A stretch of DNA of 64,000 nt from Mallotus nudiflorus (taxonomy: Eukaryota; Streptophyta; Magnoliopsida; Malpighiales; Euphorbiaceae). A program made the position numbers and the translations under genes. Of this stretch, positions 1 to 11,019 are shown piece after piece. The notes beneath the pieces are model-generated. The model did not search any database and was not told the DNA's origin. It saw only the letters and a program-made list of their open reading frames with translations. Positions within the stretch are counted from its first letter, which is position 1. Each line of letters opens with the position of its first letter. The DNA is taken from positions 124,001-188,000 of the forward strand of contig CANTUR010000638.1 of the NCBI GenBank assembly GCA_947683625.1. Direction: 5' to 3'.

Positions 1-986
1 AAAATAATTATATGGTCCTCAAACTCGACTAAGCTTGTATGAGCTTTAAAGCTTTAGCTTCGAGAGATTATCAAGCTTTCCTCATCGAGAGGTTCAAAAT
101 GACAATAGAATGATGCTAAATTGTATACCTTTGAAGCATGTTTTGACAAAGATTAGGCTTCGTTTGGTGGAAAAAGGATCTAACAACCTCAGGGAAAGGC
201 TATGGGAGAGCAAAAATTATCTGGAAAGGGGTTTTCAACACCTTTGATCAGATTAATTTTTGTGTGTATGTGTGTTTCTTCTTGCTCCCCCCTCCAAAAT
301 GGGGTGTGAATGGGTCTATTTATAGGGAAAATTGGGTAGAATAGGGTGGTAGGGGCATGGTTATGCTCATAAAATGAGGTTTTTGCGTGCAGCCACACCA
401 AGTGCGCTTGGTCATGCACTTGGCGCTTGGCTGCGCGTGCACGTGCGTGCTTTCATGCGTACTTCGACGCTCTATGAGCTCTTCCTAAGTTTTATGCATG
501 ATGTTCTGGGGTTGATCCTTAGGATTTTAAGGCCTTCCAAATGCATTTTTGGAGTTCATTTTTCCAAATTCAACCTTGATTTTAGTACATGACACCTAGG
601 GTGTTTACACGCACTTCTAATTGATACGGGTTCTTGAGGTTTTAGAACCTTCTGAATGTGTTTCTGAAGTTTGTTTTATCAAAATTGATTTTCATTTTTT
701 CACAAAGTCGGGTCCCAGTTTAATGAAATGTGCACCAGTCCAATGAGCTGAATATTCTGAGAGGAGTTTTCTTGAAATAAAACCTCTCATTGTTCTGATA
801 ATTCGTATTTCACATGGTCGGAGCACAACTTAATGGCTCAATGATTGGTTTTGCACATTAGTGGGGTCATTTAGGTTTTTTAAGGTTGCACACTTCAGAG
901 GCATTACGAACGAGCAAGTTCTAGTCATCTCAGGGATTCATTTCATCATTAGACCTTTTAGGGACATTCAAATTTAAGGTATAATA
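1..986 (-). repeat. Element A 3' LTR, partial
   Basis: Aligns along its length with 44189-45194 with many substitutions, so these are the two LTRs of one old element. The LTR starts on the minus strand at 986, where the expected TG has decayed to TA, and it continues past the left window edge. A polypurine tract lies immediately upstream in element orientation. No coding content is supported; short frames at 189-592 are LTR noise. Confidence 0.8.
316..325 (-). promoter_or_regulatory. TATA-like box in element A 3' LTR
   Basis: The minus strand reads CTATAAATAG, and the same motif occurs at 44504-44513 in the 5' LTR. It stays intact while flanking bases differ, and its place inside the LTR suits a Pol II promoter for element transcription. 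Motif recognition only; no start site can be seen. Confidence 0.5.
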
Positions 987-1003
987 GCTACCCCCTTCTT
1001 CAC
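987..1003 (-). other. Polypurine tract of element A
   Basis: The minus strand reads GAAGAAGGGGGTAGC directly before the 3' LTR. This is the usual site of plus-strand priming in LTR elements, and it fixes the 3' LTR boundary near 986. Confidence 0.7.
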
Positions 1004-1237
1004 GTGTGTTGCATAGCCACTTAGCGCTAGTGTCAATACACGTGAAGCAAATACAAAGATGCAAAAAACATTTTAGTAGGGAGAGAGGTACTTACTTATG
1101 GGTTATCTTTAGACATCTTGTCAAGATTTGATTGATGTTGTTATATTTTGTTTGTTGCTGTTGTTCTATGACTTAGTTGTCACACAAGGTGGTATTTGGG
1201 ACATATGCAAGCTTATGATTCATGCAAAGTGCATTGG

Positions 1238-2035
1238 GATTTATGCAATTATAACCTTCTTAGGTGTCACATAAATGAGGATGCTACTAAGCAAAAAGAG
1301 ATGCGACTATAACGTAAATGAACATACGACTATTACCTTTTTAAGTGTCACATGAACGAAGATGCTACTAAGCAAAATGCGGATGCAACTATAACCTTGT
1401 TAGGTGTTATGCAAATGAAAATGTGACTATAACCTTTTTAGGTGTCATGTGAATGAACATGTGATTATAACCTTTTTAGGTGTCACACGAAATGATCACG
1501 TGATTATAACCTTCTTAGGTGTCACACGAATGAACATACGTTTATAACCTTCTTAAGTGTCACATGAAATGATTATACGATTATAACCTTCTTAGGTGTC
1601 ACGTGAAATGATCATACGATTATAACCTTCTTAGGTATCACATGAATAAACATGTGATTATAACATTCTCAAGTGTCACGTGAAATGATCATGCAATTAT
1701 AACCTTTTTAGGTGTCACACAAAATGATCATGTGATTATAACCTTCTTAGGTGTCACATGAATGAACATGCAATTACAACCTTCTTAAGTGTCACGCTAA
1801 TGAACATGCGATTATAATGTTCTTAGGTGTCATGTGAAATGATCATGCGATTATAACCTTCTCAAGTGTCACGCGAAATGATCATATGATTATAACCTTC
1901 TTAGGTGTCATTTTAATGAACATGCGATTATAACCTTCTTAGGTGTCATGCAAATGAACATGCGACTATAACTTTCTTAGGTGTCATGCGAATGAACATG
2001 CAATTATAACCTTCTTAAGTGTCAGGCAAAATAAG
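1238..2035. repeat. Tandem array, about 38-39 bp monomer, in element A 3' UTR
   Basis: About twenty degenerate copies of a monomer built on TAACCTTCTTAGGTGTCAC, followed by a variable part with the pattern GCGAATGAACATGCGATTA. Copies alternate between 38 and 39 bp, depending on whether the middle reads AATGAAC or AAATGATC. The first 150 bp are less regular and mixed with a 'gatgctactaagcaaaa' motif. The array lies between the antisense gene and the 3' LTR of element A, the position in which Tat-lineage elements are known to carry hypervariable tandem repeats. Confidence 0.85.
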
Positions 2036-2310
2036 GATGCTACTAAGCGAATAAGAATGCTCCTAAGCAGTGTGGATCCTCCTAAGCAATGTGAGGATGC
2101 TTTTAAGTGATGAAAGTGATTTTAAGCAATGAGAAGATGCTTTTAAGCAGTGAAAGTGCTTCTAAGCAATGTGAAAATGTAAGAGTGCTTCTAAGTAATG
2201 TGAAATGTAAGAGTGCTTCTAAGCGATGTGAGAGTGCTCCTAAGCTATGTGAGAGTGCTCCCAAGCAATGTGGGTGCTTCTAAGCAATGTGAATATACTT
2301 CTAAGCAATG
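2036..2310. repeat. Second tandem array, about 20-24 bp monomer
   Basis: Irregular copies of a unit around AGTGCTTCTAAGCAATGTGA follow directly on the 39-bp array. Each unit holds a tiny inverted repeat, TGCTT-CT-AAGCA. The motif 'gctactaagc' also occurs inside the first array, so the two arrays probably share an origin. Confidence 0.75.
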
Positions 2311-2817
2311 AATGAGGTAGTAATGATGATGCAGTAATGATACAATAGTGATGTAGTGATTTTTCATGTTGAGGATGTTATTTTAATGATTTGGAGTAAG
2401 ATATCCTTACAATGAATTTTCCTTGCTCTTCTTCTTTTGTAGGATGTTGAGTTTCCTAAAGAAAGTGGTGCATGTGTAGTGTCTTTAGACAGATGGAGTC
2501 CTTATCAGTGTACCTTTGCATGAGTTTGGTACATGTCTTATGCTTAAATGGAAGTTTAGGACCGTAGAAGTGAGTGTGCAAAGTAGTGAAGTATGTGTAA
2601 AACCACAGAAGAGTGTGTGGAAGGGGGAAGTGCACGTGGAAGGTGCATGGTCACGTGCTTCATCCCCTCCAGGCCTATTTAGATGGCTATTTTAAAGGTC
2701 TTGGGAGGCTTTGTCCAAACTTCTTTAAGTGTTTTTCAACTTTTCTTGACCCTTTTTATGTTTCAAGTGCTATATGCTCTCTTTTTGCTTTTGTACTTCT
2801 ATTTTCTTCTGCATAAA
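2311..2817. other. Spacer before the antisense PMD gene
   Basis: No repeat or convincing reading frame is visible. Because it lies directly upstream of the antisense gene it may have held that gene's promoter and leader. The short frames at 2613-2816 show no family resemblance. Confidence 0.4.
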
Positions 2818-5430
2818 ATGGAGTTCCCCAACATTCCTGAGGGTCTGGAAGACATTTTTATTAATGTTGATGTTGATCTTGAGGGTGACTTTGTAGAGGC
2901 CACTGGAGCTGGGACGTCCGCTGTAGGGACTAGCACATATAGTGCTCATAATTCATAGTCATCCAGGCTTTCTTAGGGAGATATGATTCCTATTATTTAT
3001 AGCTTGGAGACTCATGCTTGGGTGTGTCATCATCGCGAGGTAGGTCTCTCTTTGCCCTTATTTTTTGAAGCTTGTTCATTGGCTGTTTTGCTGTTTATTT
3101 TGCTATATGAGGTTGTTGTAGTTGTAGCTCTTACTGTAACTATCTGTCTAGCTTTATTATAAATGTTGATGGCTGATAGCTCTTGCTTTATTTTATTTTT
3201 GTGATTGTTTGCTTGTCGTAATGCTTTTTTTGGCCTTTATTATTTTGATCCTGTTAAGTGACAGAGAGAGAAATGTGTTAGTATTTAGTAGCTGTACAAA
3301 TGTTTGATAGCGTAACTATTGTTTGTAGCCTTTTAGGTATGTCACTGTGTTGCCTAGTAGTTTCAACAAGGTCAAACATGTATTATCAGGGTCTCCCAAT
3401 GTGTGTGAAGTAGTTGTCGGGAAGGACTTTGATGGGGTGATTGCTACATTATTTTATAACTTGTATGCATTGAGTCAGATTGCCATGTATGCATTGATAG
3501 GGCAGTGGATGGACACAACGCATACTTTCCATTTGCCTATTGAGGAGATGAATATTACCCATTAGATTTTACCACTAACATGGGCTTGAGATTTTCTAGA
3601 AAGCCTATTCCTTTCAGTGAGGAGGAGTGTTTTACTGCTATGGCAAGGAGGCGCCTCATAATGGATTTGCTTGGGGTAGTCACACCTTTGAAGTCTAGTT
3701 GCCCGTATCTTGCTCGATATATGGAGTTTATTTCTTTCGTGCGGGCTTTGTATGATGATGGTCTTGTCTCAACAAAGCAGTTGGCTCGTTACTTTTTGTT
3801 TTATTTGATAAGTGATGTTATCTTCCTAAACCCTTCAGGTATGGGTGGTTTACGATTGCTACCCATCTTGAGAAATCTAGATGGCTTACCGGGCTATTAT
3901 TAGGGTACTGCTACTTTTGCTCATATGTACTCAGGACTTGACACAAAATGCTGAGGTGGCTCAAGGATCTACGAATGGTTGTTCATGCTGGACATGAGTA
4001 GGAGTTTTATTGTCTATTCTTTTGCTTTTGGTTTATTATTTCTGACCTTATGATTTTGACAGATTTGGGCATATGAGTTTAGGATTCTCCCCCGTCCGTC
4101 CATTAAGCATTTCTAAGAGGATGGCTTCCCTCGTTATCCTCACTGGATCAGGAAGATGAGTTTCATTCTAATTAAGGATTGCACGGTAGCTCAGGACCAT
4201 ATGAGGAAGCTATCCCCTGATCAGGTATGTTTGATTCTTGTTGTGTTAATTGTTCCTTTCTTAGGAATCTTTTGTTTATTGTTGCCCTTTGAACATATCT
4301 TTCTTTGTTGGTGGGTGGCGAGGTCTCATTGGACGACAAAGATGGTGGCTGCATGACAACTGATAGAGAGACGGGTGTTGCTCTTTAGCCTTGTCAGCAG
4401 AGTGTTGTAGTTGGGCTAGCAAGTCCATCGTTAGTGGGATTGCCCATACATGAGGAGAGTTCCCGTTTGTCCCCCTAGTGACATGTTTTGGGGCTATGAG
4501 CTTTGTGGTGATGATCTTGCTGCTGTTATGATAGGATTCCCCTCTGAGAGCCTCTTGGAGAGTACGGGTTTGCCTTATGTTGATGTATTGATCCCTCAAC
4601 TGATTCATGCTACAGCTATTGGGACCTTCCTTCACCTCCCCCTTCTCAGGCAGATGCATCTCGTCCTTAGTGTTCGAGGATTAAGGCATCACGCGGGTCA
4701 TTGAGAGTCACTTCTTCTGATATGATAAGCCTTTATTCCTATTTTAGTGCAAGCATGTAGCAAACTTTATTAGTAATAAACTGTAATTGATGTGAGTTAT
4801 GAGAACTTATCTGCAACGACATTAGAGGAGATTCTGATCTCATCTTGAGAAGGATGAGGGTACGTTCCATACTGAGGTGATTGCCCATGCCAGTGGTGTG
4901 GCTTCTGATATTACTATTCTTGGGGACTTGACGGTTCAACCATCTTTGTCTTTACTTGGGATGGATATCCTTGGTAGAGTAGTGAGCTTTAATTTGCTTA
5001 GACCTAGCTTTCCTCAGTCGGGTGTTGCTTCTATTGATGCTACCCATGTTCGTGTTCTTCATTTATTATTGAATGTGTTTCATTTATTTAGTTAGTCATG
5101 GTTAACTTATTTGCTTGCTTTTATAGATTCATGTCTCCTTTGGCCATTACTGGTGTATTGTTATAGGGAGTGTGCAACAGTGCTTTTTAGAGTTTGCTAC
5201 CACTCAGAGGGTATGCCTTCTTTATTGTATCTATTTTTATTTTATGCACATATTTTATGTATATGTGTATGATATGCAATATGTAATGCAAGTTGAGCAC
5301 TATCTCGCTAGTCTTGAATGGGAACGAGAGCGTGCAGCTTATTGTGATCACTTCAGTAAGCTAGAGTCACGATTATCATTCTTTGTGATGAATGGTAATG
5401 AGTCAAGATTAGATGAGGGGGGTGCTTGAG
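2818..5430 (+). pseudogene. Antisense PMD (plant mobile domain) gene of element A, broken
   Basis: Runs opposite to element A, between its integrase and 3' LTR. The recognisable core is at 3506-3540, reading WMDTTHTFHLP then EEMNITH; this matches the plant mobile domain signature W..(E/T)THTFHLP.GE.T.T. A later exon has IWAYEFR at 4062-4082, like the (V/I)W.YE motif near the domain's end, and the C-terminal part (5281-5430) is charged and helical. PMD is known from MAIN/MAIL proteins and from plant transposons. Signals on this strand suggest introns: a donor at 3039 with acceptor TTTTAG at 3335, an acceptor GACAG at 4062, and a donor near 5209. Stops at 3563 and 3901 and frame changes make it a pseudogene. 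The start at the ATG of 2818 is a guess. Function in the element is unknown. Confidence 0.65.
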
Positions 5431-5994
5431 CAGGATCATTGCTTGCTTTGATCATAGCCACGATCGACGTAGTTATTTTAGGAGCTAGGTGTAGGACTTT
5501 TGGCCGGTGGTTTGCTTTGTTATATTATTTTCCTAAGGTTATGGACTCTGGGTGTTGTATCTGGACGTTTGTCTTGCATGTTGTATAATGCTTGTACGAT
5601 GATGACTGTATATGCTTCCTGTTGTGTATCATTGATGATGATGTTTGCCATTACTATCGTCTACCTTTTTTTTCTTTTTTTTTTTGCCTAAGGCATCTCC
5701 TTTTGGAGCTTTTCGCACTTAGATGGCTTTTCTTTTTCTTCCCTTTTTTGCCTATAGTGACTCCTTTCAGAGCTTTTCACACCTAGCTGGGCATTTTTTT
5801 TACTATATGATAGTGGCTGATCTCAAAGAGTGAGCTTAGAGAGGATGGTAAGAACCATGGTCATGTAATGAAAGAAAATGCAAAGCATGCTTGATGCAAT
5901 TCATGATGATAAAATGTGTTGTACTTTTGAAAGACATTTTGCATAAATTGGCAATCATTCTCATTTCACTATAATCATTTAAGAAAAGCATAGG
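5431..5994. other. T-rich spacer between antisense gene and integrase of element A
   Basis: Contains long T runs (5665-5690, 5730-5750) and two degenerate copies of a roughly 66-bp unit at 5686-5790, each with CTCCTTTYRGAG-like inverted arms followed by GAGCTTTTCRCAC. No coding frame is supported. It may hold the shared 3' ends of the antisense gene and of pol. Confidence 0.4.
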
Positions 5995-6171
5995 TGCATT
6001 CATACAAATTTTGAATTTGAGGTTACCCCTGTCCTTAACTAGCCTTCTCAAGTTTTCTAGTTAAGTATTTTCTCTCTTTCCCTAATTTTTGCTTGACCTA
6101 CCATTTTTAGGGTTTCAACTCAGCGAGAAGTCTTTAACATTTTCATGAACTTCCATTTTTAGGTTTTTAAC
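5995..6171 (-). repeat. Post-integrase hairpin repeats of element A
   Basis: On the minus strand, directly after the integrase stop, a unit of roughly 45-60 bp recurs. It reads GA(A)AACC.TAAAAATGG.AGG..., then CAAGCAAAAATTAGGG. The last copy (6037-6062) has perfect outer arms AACTAG/CTAGTT. Element B has the same kind of unit at 21862-22105, so this is a shared lineage feature and not chance. Confidence 0.6.
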
Positions 6172-7400
6172 TCAGTGGGATGATTTTTTTTTGTGTGCCT
6201 TAGACGTAGTATTTTTAAAGCGGTTTATATTGATAGGTTTGAAGAATTCATTACCTTCAGAATCCATAAGCTTGATTGCTCCTTTTAATAAGACATGTTT
6301 AACTAGGTATGGGCCTTCGTAGTTCGATATGAATTTCCCTCTAGGGTCCAAAATATTCTGTCTTATTTGCTTTGGCACTCAGTCTCTGGCTTTCACACTC
6401 TTGTATTTTTCTCTTTTATTGATGGACTTGGATAGTTGAGCCTGATACAACTATATATAGTATAAAGCCTTGAGCCTTAAGTTGTCTAAGAGAGTGAGAT
6501 TGTTGTGCCTCTATTGAGCCCACTACACTTCTGGCAATTTAGATTCGATTGCTACCTAAAGAGACTTGATCTCTATTTCGATTGGAAGAACTGCTTCTGA
6601 TCCATACACTAACGAGTTACTCCTATTGAAGCTCTGACTATTATTCGATACCCCCATAAGGCATGTGGCAATCTATCTACCCAATCTTGGCAAGTCTAAG
6701 TCATCTTTGATAGGATCTTTTTGATGTTTTTGTTTGTGGTCAGTAAGTAGAAGATTTGTGATGTTCCACCTTATAACTCCTTAGTAGCTCTCTAACTTCC
6801 CCTTGGAATTGAACACCGTTGTTAGAGATGATGTGATGGGGGATCCCATATCGACAGAATAAGTTTCTTTTGATGAACTTAGCCACTTGCTTAGCTCTTA
6901 TCCTTGTGAACGATTATGCTTTGACCCATTTTATAAAGTAGTCCACTGCCACTAGGATGAACCCGTGTCTGTTTGAGGTTATCGGGTGGATTTCCCCAAT
7001 TATGTCTAGTCCCCATACTGAGAAAGGCCATGGAGAGGAGTTGTAGTGTAGCTCTATTAGGGGAAGGTGGTTAACAATCCTATGGATCTGACACTTATTG
7101 CATTTCCTAACAAATTTGATGTAGTCTTCCATCATTATCATTTAGAAGAACCCTTGTCTGATTAGCTTCTTAGCTAGGATTTCTCCATTCATGTGTGGAT
7201 CATAAACACTGTCATGTTCTTCTTATACTACTCTTGCAGCCTCAATTTCATCTAGACATCAGATTTGTAAACCATCTAAAGTTCTCCTGTATAACATACC
7301 CTGGTGCAATACGAATTTTGATGTCAATCATCGAATGACTACTTTGTCTCTTTCATCTGCTTGATCAGGATATGCTCATTCCTTCAGATACCTCTGGATG
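6172..7400 (-). pseudogene. Integrase of element A, degenerate
   Basis: Two stretches are readable. Bases 6914-7141 encode the end of the zinc-binding region (CNKCQIHR) and the start of the catalytic core (WPFSVWGLDIIGE, then GFILVAVDYFIKWVKA), which contains the first catalytic Asp. Bases 6172-6378 encode the C-terminal domain (DPRGKFISNYEGPYLVKHV and EFFKPININRFK). The stretch between is homologous but broken by stops and shifts, so the other catalytic residues are not in an open frame. Integrase inserts the cDNA copy into chromosomal DNA; this copy cannot be functional. It lies directly downstream of the RNase H domains as in all Ty3/gypsy elements. Confidence 0.8.
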
Positions 7401-8330
7401 TCATAGAACTAGGGCTTTTCAGCTACTTTTATCTTTGCTATTCTATAGTCTTTATGACAAAGCTGTCCTGATCTGAGTAGAATCAGAGGCTTCATAGGCA
7501 TTTTGGATGGTCCTTCCCATACTGATGCTAGGGAAGCAAGTGCATATGCCATCTAGTTGTGATTCCTAGGGAGATGAATGAATTTGCATTTTTGGAAGGA
7601 CATGTAAATAGCCTCAAGTGGTCCAGATAAGGCTTTAAGTTCTACTCTTTTAGTCCCACTCTTCTATGACATGATTAATCACTAGTATGGAATCTTTAAA
7701 GATTTCGACTTCTGTGACATTCAGGGCTATCAATGCTTCTATTCTAAGTGCGCATGCCTTGTATTTTGCTTTATTATATGTGACTCTAAACTTGATCTTT
7801 TTAGCAATTGGTACTACTTCACCTTTTATAGGTTGTTGTATGACATCGATTCTTGTGCCGAACTGATTGATTGCTCTATCAAAGTACATGCGCTATCCTT
7901 GGATCTTAATGGTTGAGCTGAGGTTGTTTGGGAAGTCCAGTTGGATTTCATTTGAGTCTGGAATGGGGTTGAGAGCTAGAAATTTAGCCACTGCTCTCCC
8001 TTTTACTGCCTTCTTAGTCATATATTGCACGTAGAATTTTGTTAGCAGTATGAGCCACTTGGCAAGTTTCCCTACTAGAGAGGGAGCTTCATTGAGGTGT
8101 TTCATTTGGTCCATTTTAGACACAACCTAAATTCTATAGGATTGAAAGTAGTGTATGAGTTTCTTTATTGGCCATACCATTACAGGCATATTTGTTCGAC
8201 TTGGTTATACTTCTCCTCATATGGTAGCATCTTCTTGCTTAAGTAGTACATATTCTACTTTCGTTTCTCCTTCTTAGGCTAACATTGCACTGATTGCATT
8301 CCCTTTGATGGCTAGATACAAGGTTAGAGG
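7401..8330 (-). pseudogene. RNase H and second RNase H (aRNH) region of element A, degenerate
   Basis: Bases 7650-7889 encode a second RNase H-like domain: MYFDRAINQFG at the start, then the conserved YKACALRIEALIAL helix and a VEIFKDSILVINHV strand. This additional domain after the usual RNase H marks the Tat/Ogre lineage. Bases 7893-8123 encode the linker after the first RNase H (KLAKWLILLTKFYVQYMTKKAVKGRAVAKFL, readable in two stretches). The first RNase H (8120-8400) is recognisable only in pieces. Several stops interrupt the frame. Confidence 0.7.
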
Positions 8331-8909
8331 CATCCCTGGTTTAGGTGGTCTTGGAACCGGTGGGTTGGCTAGGTAGCTTCTGATATTGTCAAATGCTAGC
8401 TAACACTATTTGTTCCATTCAACTAGCTGATATTTTCTAAGTAGCTTGAAGATCAGTCCACACATTGCTATCAACTTAGTAATGAATCTATGATGAATTG
8501 TAGTTTCCCTAGAAACCCTCTAATTTTTTTCTTTATTTTTCGCACTGGCATCTATTTGATGGCTTTTTCTTGTCTGGATCCATTTTAATCTCATTTTGAC
8601 TAACAAAGTACCCCAACATCTTTCTTGAAGTAACCTTGAATAGGCATTTCTTTGAATTTAGCCTGAGACTATACTTTTTGACCCTTTTGAGGAACTTTTC
8701 GAGATTAGAGGGGTGTTCTTCCCCAGTTATTGACTTTACCATGATGTCATCGACGTATACCTCTACTTCTTTGTGTATCATGTCGTGGAATATTGCAGTT
8801 GCCATTCTTTGGTAAGTTGCCCCTATGGTCTTTAGTCCAAAAGGCATTACTCTGTAGCAGTAAGTACCCCATTCTATTATGAAAGCTATCTTTGCTTTAT
8901 CGATAATGG
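8331..8909 (-). pseudogene. Reverse transcriptase of element A, 3' part, cut by a solo LTR
   Basis: Encodes the second half of the polymerase domain. YCYRVMPFGLK and the catalytic box VYVDDIMVKS (near 8720-8760) are intact, followed by LGYFVS near 8600. Upstream the frame stops at 8909 because a solo LTR is inserted there; the missing N-terminal half resumes at 11020. After that half the open frame is lost at about 8540, in the connection to RNase H. The YVDDIMVKS form of the active site is characteristic of the Tat lineage. Confidence 0.8.
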
Positions 8910-10259
8910 TGTGGGTGGCGAGGTTTAGCACGCATCCAAGATTTTAGCAACCGCAACATTATTTAGGCTTAGGGCCTTAGGGAACACACTACTATATCAC
9001 AAAGTCATAGCGTGGAGAAGAGGAGTCACCACCTAGGGTAATAACTGAGACAATTTGATTAGTGTACTCTATTCTCTAAAAGAAAGTTAGCACCACAACC
9101 AGGAGATTCTGGGAACGGAATACTAACTTCTCTTAGTCTCTTGTTCATTTAGAATAATTTTATAAATGATTATTTCATCTTCTAATTACATGCAATTTTA
9201 TTTAAACCATATTTGACATCCATCTAACCTTAGGCATCTAGTCAATAAAATTACACATAAAAAATGCACTCAAGATCGCGTTGTCCCTAAGTCTAACTTG
9301 GTTTTATTTAAAATGAGAAGTGGGCTTAGGTCTATTTATTTTAAATGGGCTGAGCTAAGTCTAAATAAGTTTTAATTAACTAAGTGGGCCTAAAATCTAA
9401 TTAACCTAATGGGCCTAAATTGATTTTAATCATTTAAAGTCCTAAACCATTTTTTAAGCCTATTTAAAGTGTGTTGGACCTAAGCATGGGCTTGGGGCCC
9501 AAAATAATATAAAGAATAAAAAAAACACAATCCAAAAACAAATAAAATATAAAAAAGATCAAATATACACTATAGTGATTTTATAAAAAAACTAAATCAA
9601 TTACATGCGAACTCTAAATTAAGCTACTGCCACCATTGATTTTAATTGATTTTTACCCAAATGAATTTAATTACTAATTGATTTTAAACACAGAAAATTA
9701 AATCTTTCATTATACCCACTACTAGGGCTATTACAAACTACGTACAAAATTAAAATTAAATAATTATACACCCATGAATTAAAATAACTACACAGAACAC
9801 ATAAATGCAAAATGAAAATTAAAACCCTAATATCTACTGGAAAATAGTACATATTATGCCATGACATTCCATGGATCTTCTATTCGTTTAAACACAGGCA
9901 ATATCCTCCTCAATCCATAATCGAACATAAAAAAAAGAAATAATCAGATTAGTAATGAAATTGAATAATCAAAACAATAATGAAATAAAATAAAAAATCA
10001 CAAAAGAAAAGAATAGAAAAGAATGAAATAGAAAAGAACACTGATGTTTTTAGATGCTGTGCAAATACCCTTTTTAGCCCCTTAGATTGGATTATCACCG
10101 TTACAATTGACTCAGTATTTATTTGATTCTGGACTAGGATTTGATTGCGTTCGAAGACACTGATAGTATTCAAAATTAGGGTTTTGAAAGACAAGGGTGT
10201 GTTCTTCGTGTCTAAATTTTTAGGGTTTTCTTATGTGATAGGGTTTTTTTGTGTAACTC

Positions 10260-10641
10260 TTTTCTCTCTTTCGCAGTCTCTCTTTTTTTTCTTTCTCTCG
10301 TCTTTTTTTTTCAGTTTATATGTGTGTGAGTTTCTCTCAGTTCATCCATTTGTGTGAGTCTTAAGCCCCCTCACGCATGCATGCAGACTCTTTGCTTTTA
10401 AAGCAAAGTATGCTTGCGTACTGACTTCCCAAATTTGTAGTAATGATCTCTCTTCTCTCTTTCGCAGTCTCTCTTTTTTTTCTTTCTCTCGTCTTTTTTT
10501 TTCAGTTTATGTGTGTGTGAGTTTCTCTCAGTTCATCCATTTGTGTGAGTCTTAAGCCCCCTCACGCATGCATGCAGACTCTTTGCTTTTAAAGCAAAGT
10601 ATGCTTGCGTACTGACTTCCCCAATTTGCAGTAATGATCTC
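10260..10641. repeat. 191-bp tandem duplication inside the solo LTR
   Basis: Two nearly identical copies with a period of 191 bp (for example TCGCAGTCTC at 10271 and 10462, ATGCAGACTC at 10381 and 10572). The unit includes a pyrimidine-rich tract and the block ACGCATGCATGCAG. Copies differ at only a few bases, so the duplication is younger than the LTR family. It is not visible in the LTRs of B or C. Confidence 0.85.
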
Positions 10642-10718
10642 ATCTCTTAAAAAAAAGAGATAGAGTTTTGATTTTTGAAACCTATTTACACATTTTGAAT
10701 GCGTTGAAATTTTCATCA

Positions 10719-10719
10719 G

Positions 10720-10801
<82 letters not shown>
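10719..10801. repeat. (AAT)n microsatellite in the solo LTR
   Basis: About 27 uninterrupted AAT units. Element C's LTR has a similar run at 48213-48293, while both LTRs of B lack it. Confidence 0.95.
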
Positions 10802-10805
<4 letters not shown>

Positions 10806-11019
10806 TTTTCAACCAATCAAAACACTGAAAAAATTGAAAAAATACGTGAAAAATAGAAAAAATGAGACTTTTTACGTGTTGGTATTATGCAATGCTGATC
10901 GGCAATTTAGTCCCTAAATTCTAGAAAATCGACAACCAAGTTTAATTTTTTAATAAATTTCATCATAGGAGCTTATGTCGCAATTGTGCACAATTGCATC
11001 CCAAAATTGGGTGCTTACA

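Larger units (their letters stand above)
8910..11019 (-). mobile_element. Solo LTR of a Tat-type element (B/C family) inside element A RT
   Basis: A 2110-bp LTR with TG at 8910 and CA at 11019. It is flanked by AATGG (8905-8909) and AATGA (11020-11024), a 5-bp target duplication with one mismatch. No internal region is present, so it is the product of recombination between two LTRs. It is related to the LTRs of B and C: the minus-strand start resembles TGTAAGCACCCAATTTTGGG, and the far end contains GGATGCGTGCTAAACCT as in C. When LTR and one duplication copy are ignored, the reading frame of the reverse transcriptase continues on both sides without a shift, which confirms the boundaries. Confidence 0.85.

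Noticed and set aside
2613..2816. Short frames with hydrophobic stretches just upstream of the PMD gene
   Set aside because: Thymine-rich sequence gives Phe/Leu by chance; no conserved motif and no counterpart in element B.
4156..4659. Overlapping frames on both strands, possible small genes
   Set aside because: They lie within the decayed PMD gene of element A; composition and motifs fit fragments and shadows of that gene.
10552..10812. 86-codon frame with a long run of Tyr codons
   Set aside because: It is the AAT microsatellite read in one frame, with no gene signals. The same applies to the Leu-rich frame at 48202-48399.
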